From assembly GCF_018130215.1 (NCBI RefSeq), contig NZ_JAFCKQ010000060.1:1-43577 (forward strand): a stretch of 43,577 nucleotides of DNA, read 5' to 3'. Made by a program: the position numbers and the translations under genes. Below are positions 29,759 to 38,213 of this stretch, in pieces. Under the pieces are notes generated by a model. It was not told the origin of the DNA and did no database searches. It saw only the letters and a program-made list of their open reading frames with translations. This stretch comes from Bradyrhizobium jicamae. Lineage in GTDB: Bacteria > Pseudomonadota > Alphaproteobacteria > Rhizobiales > Xanthobacteraceae. Each line of letters begins with the position of its first letter. Position 1 is the first letter of the stretch.

Positions 29759-31663
29759 GTGGCGACCGCTAAGAAGAAATCGTCGAAGAAGAAAGCCAAG
29801 AAGACGAACAAGGCTTCGCCCGCGCGGACGACCGCGAAGAAGGCCGCCGCCAAGTCGCGCGCGGCCAAGAAAGGCGGCCGCGTCGCCAAGAAGGCGAACA
29901 AGGCGGCAAAGAAAGCCGCGAGGACATCGAGCACCAGGAAAGCCGCAAAAAAGGCCGTCAGAAAGGTTGCGAAGAAGGCTGCCAAAGCTCAGGCTCCGAA
30001 AACGGAGGCCGCGAAGGTCGTCGCATCGGCGGCGGTGAAGCCGGCAACGCCAAAGGCGCCGCCGGTCAAGAGGGTACCAAAGGCCGCGCCGGCGGTCGCT
30101 CAGGCGCCTGCACCGGTCGCCGATCGCGGCAACATCTACTACATAACCACCGCGATCGCCTATCCGAACGGCCAGCCGCATATCGGGCACGCCTATGAGG
30201 CGATCGCGACCGACGCGCTGGCGCGCTTTCAGAGGCTCGATGGCAAGGACGTGTTCTTCCTCACCGGCACCGACGAGCACGGCCAGAAGATGATCCAGAC
30301 CGCGCAGGGCGAGGGCTTGACGCCGCACGCGCTCGCGACCCGCAATGCGGCCCGCTTCAGGGAGATGGACGAGCGGCTCAACGTCTCCTTCGATCGCTTC
30401 ATCCGCACCTCCGAGCCTGCGCACCACAGGTCCGTGCAATCGATCTGGAATCGCATGCAGCAGAATGGCGATATCTATATCGACACGTATGCCGGCTGGT
30501 ATTCGGTGCGCGACGAAGCCTATTACGCCGAAGAGGAGACGGTCGTCGGCGAGGACAATGTCCGTCGCGGCCCGCAGGGCACACCTGTCGATTGGGTCGA
30601 GGAGAATAGCTATTTCTTCAGGCTCTCGGCCTACCAGAACAAGCTGCTGCATCTCTATGAGAGCCAGCCTGACTTCATCGGCCCGGATTCACGCCGCAAC
30701 GAGGTGATGAGCTTCGTGCGGGGCGGGTTGAAGGATCTGTCGATCTCGCGAACCACCTTCGACTGGGGCGTCAAGGTCCCCAATGACCCCGAACATGTGA
30801 TGTATGTCTGGGTCGACGCGCTGACCAATTACATCACCGGCGTCGGCTATCCCGATGAAGGTGATGCGAACTGGCGTTACTGGCCGGCCGATGTGCACAT
30901 CATCGGCAAGGACATCATCCGCTTCCACGCGGTGTACTGGCCGGCATTCCTGATGTCGGCCGGCATTCCGGTGCAGAAGCGCGTCTATGCGCACGGCTTT
31001 CTGTTCAACAGGGGCGAGAAGATGTCGAAGTCGGTCGGCAACGTGGTCGATCCCTTCAATCTCGCCGAGCAGTACGGCGTCGACCAGGTGCGCTATTTCT
31101 TCCTGCGCGAGGTGCCGTTCGGACAGGACGGCAACTACAACCACGAGGCCATCGTCGCGCGCATCAATGCCGACCTCGCCAATGATTTCGGCAATCTGGC
31201 ACAGCGCTCGCTGTCGATGATCGGCAAGCAGCTCGGCGGCGTGCTGCCGGAGCCCGGTGAATTCACCGACAACGACAAGGCGATCCTGGCGCAGGCCGAC
31301 GCCATGCTGGAGGCGTCGCGGAGCGCAATGGCGACGCAGCAGATCCACCAGTGGCTCAACACGGTCTGGGCCGTGGTCGCGGAGGCCAACCGCTATTTCG
31401 CGGGCGAGGCACCATGGGCGCTGGCGAAGACCGATCCTGTCAGGCAGAAGACGGTGCTTTATGTCACCGCCGAGGTGGTCCGTCGGATCGCAATCCTGGC
31501 GCAACCGGTGATGCCGTCCTCCTGCGCCAAGATGCTCGACAGTCTCGGCATCCCTGCGGACGCGCGCAGCTTCGCGGCGCTTGGCGAGCGGATCAGGCCG
31601 GGCACGTCATTGCCGGCGCCGACCGGCGTGTTCCCGCGCTACGTGGAACCGAAGACCGAGTGA
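29759..31663 (+). CDS. metG: Methionyl-tRNA synthetase with Lys/Ala-rich N-terminal extension
   Basis: 634 residues from the second of two adjacent GTG codons (29759), seven bases after AAAGGA; 29756 is the alternative. Residues ~1-122 are a Lys/Ala/Thr-rich, histone H1-like disordered tail (many KKA, AAKK repeats) passing into a Pro/Ala linker. The synthetase proper begins at NIYYITTAIAYPNGQPHIGH (HIGH at ~141-144), with GTDEHGQKM and KMSKS (~421-425). The zinc-knuckle Cys cluster is not present, and the C-terminal tRNA-binding EMAP-like domain is absent. The tail probably binds RNA or the ribosome by charge. It is upstream of tatD with a GTGA overlap. Confidence 0.95.
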   Translation: MATAKKKSSKKKAKKTNKASPARTTAKKAAAKSRAAKKGGRVAKKANKAAKKAARTSSTRKAAKKAVRKVAKKAAKAQAPKTEAAKVVASAAVKPATPKAPPVKRVPKAAPAVAQAPAPVADRGNIYYITTAIAYPNGQPHIGHAYEAIATDALARFQRLDGKDVFFLTGTDEHGQKMIQTAQGEGLTPHALATRNAARFREMDERLNVSFDRFIRTSEPAHHRSVQSIWNRMQQNGDIYIDTYAGWYSVRDEAYYAEEETVVGEDNVRRGPQGTPVDWVEENSYFFRLSAYQNKLLHLYESQPDFIGPDSRRNEVMSFVRGGLKDLSISRTTFDWGVKVPNDPEHVMYVWVDALTNYITGVGYPDEGDANWRYWPADVHIIGKDIIRFHAVYWPAFLMSAGIPVQKRVYAHGFLFNRGEKMSKSVGNVVDPFNLAEQYGVDQVRYFFLREVPFGQDGNYNHEAIVARINADLANDFGNLAQRSLSMIGKQLGGVLPEPGEFTDNDKAILAQADAMLEASRSAMATQQIHQWLNTVWAVVAEANRYFAGEAPWALAKTDPVRQKTVLYVTAEVVRRIAILAQPVMPSSCAKMLDSLGIPADARSFAALGERIRPGTSLPAPTGVFPRYVEPKTE

Positions 31664-31677
31664 GCGGTTCGAAAGTC

Positions 31678-32469
31678 ATGCTTGTCGACAGTCACTGCCA
31701 TCTGGATTTTCCCGACTTCGCCGACGATCTCGACGGAATCGTCGGGCGCGCCGGGGCGGCCGGGGTCCGCCGTATGGTCACGATCTCGACCCGGGTGAAA
31801 CGGCTCGATGGCCTGCTCGCAATCGTCGGGCGCTTTCCCGACGTTTATTGCTCCGTCGGCACTCATCCCCATCATGCCGATGAAGAGGATGGCATTCCGG
31901 CCAGCGACCTGATCGAGCTCACCAAGCACCCGAAGGTCGTCGCGCTCGGCGAGGCCGGGCTTGACTATTTCTACGAGCACGGCTCGCGTGAGGCGCAGGA
32001 GCGCGGCTTTCGTGCCCATATCGCAGCGGCCCGCGCCACCGGCCTGCCGCTCGTCATCCATACCCGCGAGGCCGACGAGGATTGCGGCCGCATCCTCCAG
32101 GACGAGGTGGCGAAGGGCCCCTTCAAGGCGGTCCTGCACTGCTACACCGGAGGGCGAGAGCTTGCGATGAAGGCGATCTCGCTCGGGCTGTCGATCTCGT
32201 TCACGGGCATCCTGACCTTCAAGAAGTCGGAGGCACTGCGGGCCCTGGCGGCCGAACTTCCGGCCGACCGCATCATGGTCGAGACCGACGCGCCGTATCT
32301 TGCGCCAGGCAAATTCCGCGGCAAGCGCAACGAGCCGTCCTACGTCGTCGAGGTCGCCAGGGTGCTGGCGGAGACGCGCGGCGTCTCGATGGAGGAGATC
32401 TCGCGGCAAACAACCGAGAACTTCTTCCGCCTGTTCTCCAAAGTGCCGGCGCCGAAGGTGACTGCATGA
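31678..32469 (+). CDS. tatD: TatD family metal-dependent deoxyribonuclease
   Basis: 263 residues from ATG 31678; GTG 31660, overlapping the metG stop, is the alternative start. TIM-barrel metal hydrolase: DSHCHLDFPDF (first two His), VGTHPHHADE, ALGEAGLDYFYEHGSREAQE (bridging Glu), VIHTREADEDC, VLHCYTGGRELAMKAISLG and VETDAPYLAPGKFRGKRNEP. TatD proteins are 3'-5' exonucleases linked to DNA repair and RNA quality control. The stop overlaps the next start by ATGA. Confidence 0.95.
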   Translation: MLVDSHCHLDFPDFADDLDGIVGRAGAAGVRRMVTISTRVKRLDGLLAIVGRFPDVYCSVGTHPHHADEEDGIPASDLIELTKHPKVVALGEAGLDYFYEHGSREAQERGFRAHIAAARATGLPLVIHTREADEDCGRILQDEVAKGPFKAVLHCYTGGRELAMKAISLGLSISFTGILTFKKSEALRALAAELPADRIMVETDAPYLAPGKFRGKRNEPSYVVEVARVLAETRGVSMEEISRQTTENFFRLFSKVPAPKVTA

Positions 32470-33272
32470 CGCTGACACTGACAATTCTGGGCTGCGGCTC
32501 TTCCGCCGGCGTGCCGCGGCCGGCGCTCGGCTGGGGCGCCTGCGATCCCAACAATCCCCGCAACCGTCGCCGACGCTGCTCGATCATGGCCGAGCGCACG
32601 ACGGAGCAGGGCACCACTCGCGTCGTGATCGATACCTCGCCCGATCTGCGCGAGCAGTTGATCGACGCCAATGTCGAGCATATCGACGCGGTGTTCCTGA
32701 CGCATGAGCATGCCGACCAGACCCACGGCATCGACGATCTGCGATCGGTCGTGCTGCATCAGCGCCGCCGCATCCCGGTCTATTTCAACTTGTCGACCGC
32801 CAAGGACATCATGGCGCGGTTTTCCTATTGCTTCATCTCACCCAGAGGCAGCGACTATCCGCCGATCCTCAACCGCGGTTCGATTGAGGCCGGCGAGAGC
32901 CAGACGATCGAGGGGAAGGGCGGTACGATCGAGCTCTCCGCCTTCCTGGTCCAGCATGGCAATATCCCTGCGCTCGGCTACCGCATCGGGAATGCTGCCT
33001 ATACGCCCGACCTGCACGACATCCCCGAGGAAAGCTGGGCGGCGCTCAGGGATCTCGATCTCTGGATCGTCGACGGCCTGCGCTATGCGCCACATCCCAG
33101 CCACTTCAGCGTCGCCGACGCGCTGTCATGGATCGACCGCTTCAAGCCGAAGCGCGCCGTCATCACCAACATGCATTCCGACCTCGACTACGAGGTGCTG
33201 CGGCAGAGCCTGCCGGCCGGCGTCGTGCCGGCCTATGACGGGATGCGGCTGACGCTCGACCGAGCCGGCTAG
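32466..33272 (+). CDS. MBL-fold metallohydrolase (PhnP-like)
   Basis: 268 residues. Metallo-beta-lactamase fold of the PhnP/RNase Z-like type: LTILGCGSSAGVPRPALGWG at the N-terminus, metal motif THEHADQTHGIDDLR, LVQHGNIPALGYRIGNAAYT and APHPSHFSVADALSWIDRF, then ITNMHSDLDYE. The substrate may be a cyclic nucleotide or phosphodiester, by family analogy. It is translationally coupled to tatD, an order common in alphaproteobacteria. Confidence 0.9.
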   Translation: MTLTLTILGCGSSAGVPRPALGWGACDPNNPRNRRRRCSIMAERTTEQGTTRVVIDTSPDLREQLIDANVEHIDAVFLTHEHADQTHGIDDLRSVVLHQRRRIPVYFNLSTAKDIMARFSYCFISPRGSDYPPILNRGSIEAGESQTIEGKGGTIELSAFLVQHGNIPALGYRIGNAAYTPDLHDIPEESWAALRDLDLWIVDGLRYAPHPSHFSVADALSWIDRFKPKRAVITNMHSDLDYEVLRQSLPAGVVPAYDGMRLTLDRAG

Positions 33273-33369
33273 AAAACCTCAACAGCTACAACGTCGTCCG
33301 ATCGGTCCTTGCCGGTCACTCCCGCGTGCCGCCCCCACACGCGATGTCGCCCGTCACCGCGCTTTTGCG

Positions 33370-33397
33370 TTGACATTCCGCGCATTGGGCATATCGT
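33370..33397 (+). promoter_or_regulatory. Promoter of the nitroreductase-MarR operon
   Basis: TTGACA (33370-33375), a consensus -35, is followed after 16 bp by TATCGT (33392-33397) as -10. The -10 lies within the left arm of the 26-bp palindrome, so a bound repressor would block polymerase. Confidence 0.5.
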
Positions 33398-33415
33398 TAT
33401 GATCATAACGATATG
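33390..33415. promoter_or_regulatory. 26-bp perfect palindrome, probable MarR operator
   Basis: CATATCGTTATGA and its exact complement TCATAACGATATG are joined with no gap. It covers the -10 region and ends 12 bp before the nitroreductase ATG. MarR dimers bind palindromes of this sort, and a MarR gene is the second gene of the operon, so autoregulation is the simplest reading. Confidence 0.75.
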
Positions 33416-33427
33416 CGGGAGCATCAG

Positions 33428-34180
33428 ATGGCTGAGGCGACGCGCGATTTCACCGACCGCACGCGATATGACGCACTGATGGATGTCGTGAAGAAGCGCC
33501 TGACCACGCGCGCGTTCGATCCCAGCTACGTTATGCCGTCGGAACACTACGACATGATCCTGGAGGCGGCGCGGCACGCGCCGTCGGGAGCCAATGCCCA
33601 ACCCTGGCACTTCATTGCCGTCACCGATCAGGACCTGAAGAACAAGATCACCGAGTATTTCCGCGAGGAGCAGGTGCGACGCGCCCGCCTCAAGATGAAA
33701 TTCCCGACCCCCGACTATCGCGGGCTCGCATCGGCCCCGGGCTTCATCGTCGTCGCCAGCGACTTCCGTTGGGTCAAGGCGTTTCCTGTCCTCAATGACG
33801 GCTCTGAACTCGACAAGATGTACAAGGAGAACGCGGAGCGGATCCTTCTGCAGAGCGTTGCAGCCGCCACGATGTCGGCGCATCTGGCGGCCGCGGCGCT
33901 CGGCTACAATGTCTGGTGGGTGACAGCGATCGGGCAGGAGAAGGCGCAACGGGCCATGAAGCCGTTGCTCGGCATCCCCGAGGAGCTATCGGTGCTCGAT
34001 ATCATGTGTTTCGGCCCGCCGGCGAAACCGCCGTACAAGCGCTGGAAGAAGAGCCTGGCCGATATCAGCAACTGGAATCGGTTCGACGGCTCGCATTTCA
34101 TGACGGAGGCCCAGATCGACGACTGGGTTTCCACCACGCGCCACAAGGTGATGTACCGGGATGCAGAGAACGTCGACTAG
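33428..34180 (+). CDS. Nitroreductase family protein
   Basis: 250 residues from ATG 33428 (GGGAG six bases upstream); the ATG at 33413 lies in the operator. FMN-binding nitroreductase fold: RLTTRAFDPSYVMPSEHYDM, ILEAARHAPSGANAQPWHFI (flavin-binding signature with S-G-x-x-QPW-F), SVAAATMSAHLAAAALGYNV and GIPEELSVLDIMCFG. Members reduce nitroaromatics, quinones or flavins, or dehalogenate. Co-transcribed with a MarR regulator that overlaps its end by 20 bp, which suggests induction by an aromatic compound. Confidence 0.9.
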   Translation: MAEATRDFTDRTRYDALMDVVKKRLTTRAFDPSYVMPSEHYDMILEAARHAPSGANAQPWHFIAVTDQDLKNKITEYFREEQVRRARLKMKFPTPDYRGLASAPGFIVVASDFRWVKAFPVLNDGSELDKMYKENAERILLQSVAAATMSAHLAAAALGYNVWWVTAIGQEKAQRAMKPLLGIPEELSVLDIMCFGPPAKPPYKRWKKSLADISNWNRFDGSHFMTEAQIDDWVSTTRHKVMYRDAENVD

Positions 34181-34628
34181 GTCCATCATCTCGGCCAAGC
34201 GTGCAGCGCCGGACTATAGCCTCGAGGATCAGGTCGGCTTCCTGCTGCGGCGCGCCTATCAGCGCGCGTCATCCAACCTGGTCGACCGGATCGGTGCTTA
34301 TGACCTTACGGCACCGCAATTTGCGACGCTGGCCCGGCTCTACGAGCGCGGCGCACTGTCGCAGAACCTGCTCGGCCGACTCGTTGCGATGGAGCCCGCC
34401 AACATCAGGGATGTCGTGCTCCGGCTCAAGAAACGTCGGCTGCTCGAGACCCGCCGTGACCCGACTGACAAGCGGCTGATCCTGATCGATCTGACGATCG
34501 CCGGGGTGGCGCTGGTCGAGCAGTTGCTGCCGGTCGAAATCGAGTGCACGGCAAAGACGCTGGCGCCGCTCAATGCCGCCGAGAGAAAGCAGCTCTATGG
34601 CTTGCTCAGCCGGCTGGCCGAGGGCTGA
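34161..34628 (+). CDS. MarR family transcriptional regulator
   Basis: 155 residues, winged-helix dimer: SLEDQVGFLLRRAYQRASSN at the dimer helix, YDLTAPQFATLARLYERGAL, SQNLLGRLVAMEPANIRDVV (recognition helix), LETRRDPTDKRLILIDLT (wing with D-x-R) and a C-terminal dimer helix. It overlaps the nitroreductase by 20 bp. It probably binds the 33390-33415 palindrome and is released by an aromatic ligand. Confidence 0.92.
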   Translation: MQRTSTRSIISAKRAAPDYSLEDQVGFLLRRAYQRASSNLVDRIGAYDLTAPQFATLARLYERGALSQNLLGRLVAMEPANIRDVVLRLKKRRLLETRRDPTDKRLILIDLTIAGVALVEQLLPVEIECTAKTLAPLNAAERKQLYGLLSRLAEG

Positions 34629-34640
34629 GAACGGCTCCGC

Positions 34641-36290
34641 TCAGGCCGAGATCGCCTTCGCGGAGCCGACCGCGTTGCGCAGCAGGAACTTCTGGATCTT
34701 GCCGGTGGAGGTCTTCGGAATCGCGCCGAACACGACCGATTTCGGCGTCTTGAAGCCCGACATGTGCTCGCGGCAATAGGCGATGATCTCGGCCTCGGTC
34801 GCTTGCGCGCCGTCCTTCAGCTCGAGGAAGGCACAGGGCACTTCGCCCCATTTCGCATCGGGTTTTGCCACCACGGCCGCGAACAGCACGGCCGGATGCT
34901 TGTAGAGGATGTCCTCGACCTCGACCGAGGAGACGTTCTCGCCGCCGGAGATGATGATGTCCTTCGAGCGGTCCTTGATGATGACGTAGCCGTCCTCGTC
35001 GAGCACACCGAGGTCGCCGGTGTGGAACCAGCCGCCCGCAAAGGCTTCCTGTGTAGCCTTCTCGTTCTTCAGATAGCCCTTCATCACGATGTTGCCGCGG
35101 AACATGACCTCACCGATGGTTTCGCCGTCGCGTGGAACCTCGCGCATCGTCTCCGGGTCGAGCACCGTGACACCTTCCTGCAGCGGATAGGAGACGCCCT
35201 GGCGCCGCTTCATCTGCGCGCGCTGGTCGGCCGACAATTCGTCCCAGCCGGGCTGCTCGGCGCAGACGGAGGCGGGGCCGTAGACCTCGGTCAGCCCGTA
35301 GACATGGGTCAACTTGATGCCGATGCGTTCGCCGCCCTCGAGCACGGCGACAGGCGGCGCCGCGCCCGCGATCAGCCCGACCACCGGTTTGGCCGAGCCG
35401 GCTTTGGGGGCGTCAGGCGCGTTGATCAGCGTGTTGTACACGATCGGCGCGCCGCACATGTGGGTGACGCCGTGTTTCGGGATCAGCTCGAAGATCTTTG
35501 CCGGATCGACCTTGCGCAGGCAGACATTGATGCCGGCAGCCGCCGCGATGGTCCAGGGGAAGCACCAGCCGTTGCAGTGGAACATCGGCAGCGTCCAGAG
35601 ATAGACCGGATGCTGCCCGAGATTGCCGGCGAGGATATTGCTGACGGCGTTGAGGTATGCACCGCGGTGATGCGTCACCACGCCCTTCGGATTGCCCGTC
35701 GTGCCGGACGTATAGCTCAGTGCGATCGCATCCCATTCGTCGGCCGGGGGCCGCTCCACGAAGTCAGGATCGCCTTGCGCGACGGCTGCCTCGTATTCGA
35801 TCTCGCCGATGCGCTTGCCGCCTGTGAACGCCGCGTCGTCGACGTCGATCACGAAGGGTTTCGGGCCCTGCATCAGGCCCAGGGCTTCGGCGATCACGGC
35901 GGAAAATTCGGGGTCGACCAGGATGATCTTCGCCCCGCCGTGGTCGAGCTGAAACGCGATCGATGCCGCATCGAGGCGGATGTTGAGCGCATTCAGCACC
36001 GCGCCCGTCATCGGCACGGCAAAGTGCAACTCGTTCATCGCCGGGACGTTCGGCAGCATCGCTGCGACGGTCTCGCCATGGCCGATGCCGCGCCCGGCGA
36101 GATAGGATGCAAAGCGCCTGCAGCGCTCGTAGGTCTCTTTCCAGGTGAGGCTGCGGCCCTCATAGACCGCGCTGAGATGGTTGGGATACACCGCGGCGGA
36201 ACGCGCCAGGAAGCTCAGCGGCGTCAGCGGCACGTAGTTGGCCGGCGTCTTGTCCAATCCGATCGCGTACTGGTTTTGGGCTGCACTCAT
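34641..36290 (-). CDS. Acyl-CoA synthetase (AMP-forming)
   Basis: 549 residues, full length. Motifs: YTSGTTGNPKGVVTHHRGAY (P-loop), GLTEVYGPASVC (A5), GGWFHTGDLGVLDEDGYVII, DRSKDIIISGGENVSSVEVE and PKTSTGKIQKFLLR with the catalytic Lys. This is the fatty-acyl/methylthiopropionate (DmdB-like) branch of the family. It lies 18 bp downstream of the TRAP transporter genes on the same strand, so it probably activates the carboxylic acid they import. The substrate is not determinable from sequence. Confidence 0.93.
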   Translation of the reverse strand: MSAAQNQYAIGLDKTPANYVPLTPLSFLARSAAVYPNHLSAVYEGRSLTWKETYERCRRFASYLAGRGIGHGETVAAMLPNVPAMNELHFAVPMTGAVLNALNIRLDAASIAFQLDHGGAKIILVDPEFSAVIAEALGLMQGPKPFVIDVDDAAFTGGKRIGEIEYEAAVAQGDPDFVERPPADEWDAIALSYTSGTTGNPKGVVTHHRGAYLNAVSNILAGNLGQHPVYLWTLPMFHCNGWCFPWTIAAAAGINVCLRKVDPAKIFELIPKHGVTHMCGAPIVYNTLINAPDAPKAGSAKPVVGLIAGAAPPVAVLEGGERIGIKLTHVYGLTEVYGPASVCAEQPGWDELSADQRAQMKRRQGVSYPLQEGVTVLDPETMREVPRDGETIGEVMFRGNIVMKGYLKNEKATQEAFAGGWFHTGDLGVLDEDGYVIIKDRSKDIIISGGENVSSVEVEDILYKHPAVLFAAVVAKPDAKWGEVPCAFLELKDGAQATEAEIIAYCREHMSGFKTPKSVVFGAIPKTSTGKIQKFLLRNAVGSAKAISA

Positions 36291-36308
36291 GGCTCTATCC
36301 CAAGGTTC

Positions 36309-38195
36309 TTAGAGGAAGCCGATCGAAATCCACGGGAAGATGGCGACCACGATCAGGCCGATCAGCAGCGCCAGCATGTAACCCCAGATCGGCCGGATAC
36401 CCTCGGCCGGATCGACGCGCCCGATGGCGCAGGCGGCATAATAGCCGACGCCGAACGGCGGTGCGAACAATCCGATGCCCATCGCCAGGATGATGATCAT
36501 GGCGTAGTGCACCTCATGGACACCGACGGCGCGGGCGATCGGAAACAGCAGCGGGCCGAACAGCACGATCGCCGGAATGCCCTCGAGCACGCTGCCGAGG
36601 ATCACGAAAGCCAGGATCGAGACTGCGATGAAGGTCGCCGAGCCGCCGGGCAGGCCGGTCATCGATGCCGCCAGCGCGCGCGAGAAGCCGGACTGGGTCA
36701 GGCCCCAGGCCATCCCGGTCGCGGTCCCGATGATGAAGAGGATCGCCCCCGACAGGCACGCCGTCTCGATCAGCATCGGCAAGAGCCGCCGCCATTTGAA
36801 CTGGCGATAGATCAGAAGGCCGATGACGAAGGCGTAGACGATGCCGATGGTCGAGACCTCGGTCGCGGTCGCAATACCCTCGACGACGGCATAGCGGATC
36901 ACGAAGGGCAGCGCCAATGCGGGCAGGGCGAAGACGAAGGTCTTGCCGACCTCGCTCCGCGTCGCGCGCTGGACATGGCTCAGATCCTCGCCGCGGTAGC
37001 GCCACCACACCAGTCCCGACAGTGTGATCGCCAGCACGACCCCCGGCAGCAGGCCGCCGGTGAACAGCGCCGAGATCGAGACGCCGGTCACCGAGCCGAT
37101 CGTGATGAGCACGAGGCTCGGTGGAATGGTCTCAGTCTGCGCGCCGGTCGCGGCGAGCAGGGCGACGAGATCGCCGGGTCGCGCGCCGCGCTGCTTCATT
37201 TCCGGAAACAGCACCGGCGCCACAGCCGCCATGTCGGCGGCCTTCGATCCGGAAATGCCGGAGACAAGATACATGGCACCGACCAGCACGTAGTGCAGCC
37301 CGCCGCGAACGTGGCCGAGCAGGCTGGCCAGGAATGCCACCATCGCGCGCGCCATGCCGGTCATTTCGATCAGCAGGCCGAGGAACACGAATAGCGGTAC
37401 CGAGAGCAGGATCAAATGGCTCATGCCCTCGTCCATCCGGCCGACCAGCACCATCAGCGGCGTCCGCGTCGTCAGCGCCAGATAGCCGAAGATCGCCATG
37501 CCGAAGGCAAAGCCGATCGGTACGCCGGCGAAGACGCAGAAACCGACCACGCCGACGAAGAAGATGATCAGGTTGAGATTGCCGAGCGGCCGCAGCAGAG
37601 GCTGCGCCAGCCAGAACACCCCGATCAGCACCGCGACCGTGAGCGCGGCCATCAGGAAGGTTTTGAAGTCGCCGACGCGCGCCAGCCGCAGCAGCGCGAA
37701 CACCGCCATCAGGCAGGTTCCGATCGGCAGCGCTGCCGCGCGCCAGGTGTTGGAAATCTGCAGCGCCGGCGTCGTGATGAAGCTTTCCTCGTAGGCATAC
37801 TCATAGGCCGGCCGCACGATCAGGATCAGGAAGGCCAACGCCGCGCAGGTCGAAACGACATCGAGATAGGCCCACAGCCTCGGCCCGGCGCTCGCGACCA
37901 GCGCCGTCATGCGCATGTGCTCGCCGCGGCGGAACGCCACCGCCGATCCAAGCATGGCCAGCCACAGGAACAGGATCGACGCCAATTCGTCGGACCAGAT
38001 CAGCGGCGAGTGCAGCACGTAGCGTGAGATCACGCCGGCGAACAGGATCACGACCTCGGCGACGACAAGGATCGCGGCCGGGATTTCGACCAGCAGGCCA
38101 AGAGCGGCCTCGATCGACCCGAGAACGGAGCGGCGGTGAGGGGACGGGGCGCCCGCCTCACCGGCCACGGCCGGCGTCATGTCGACATGAGCCAT
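36309..38195 (-). CDS. TRAP transporter, fused small and large membrane subunits (DctQM)
   Basis: 628 residues. Residues ~25-190 are the DctQ small subunit (four helices, SPLIWSDELASILFLWLAML); residues ~200-628 are the DctM large subunit with about 12 helices (GVPIGFAFGMAIFGYLALTT, AMYLVSGISGSKAADMAAVA, FAPPFGVGYYAACAI). Fused QM proteins are a known TRAP subtype. It drives Na+-dependent uptake of organic acids delivered by the DctP protein. GGGAG lies before the ATG. Confidence 0.95.
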   Translation of the reverse strand: MAHVDMTPAVAGEAGAPSPHRRSVLGSIEAALGLLVEIPAAILVVAEVVILFAGVISRYVLHSPLIWSDELASILFLWLAMLGSAVAFRRGEHMRMTALVASAGPRLWAYLDVVSTCAALAFLILIVRPAYEYAYEESFITTPALQISNTWRAAALPIGTCLMAVFALLRLARVGDFKTFLMAALTVAVLIGVFWLAQPLLRPLGNLNLIIFFVGVVGFCVFAGVPIGFAFGMAIFGYLALTTRTPLMVLVGRMDEGMSHLILLSVPLFVFLGLLIEMTGMARAMVAFLASLLGHVRGGLHYVLVGAMYLVSGISGSKAADMAAVAPVLFPEMKQRGARPGDLVALLAATGAQTETIPPSLVLITIGSVTGVSISALFTGGLLPGVVLAITLSGLVWWRYRGEDLSHVQRATRSEVGKTFVFALPALALPFVIRYAVVEGIATATEVSTIGIVYAFVIGLLIYRQFKWRRLLPMLIETACLSGAILFIIGTATGMAWGLTQSGFSRALAASMTGLPGGSATFIAVSILAFVILGSVLEGIPAIVLFGPLLFPIARAVGVHEVHYAMIIILAMGIGLFAPPFGVGYYAACAIGRVDPAEGIRPIWGYMLALLIGLIVVAIFPWISIGFL

Positions 38196-38213
38196 GGCAG
38201 CGCTCCCGTTCGA

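Noticed and set aside
34764..37394. 876-codon plus-strand open frame
   Set aside because: Antisense to the acyl-CoA synthetase and DctQM genes; low-complexity Asp/Arg/His composition typical of a mirror frame.
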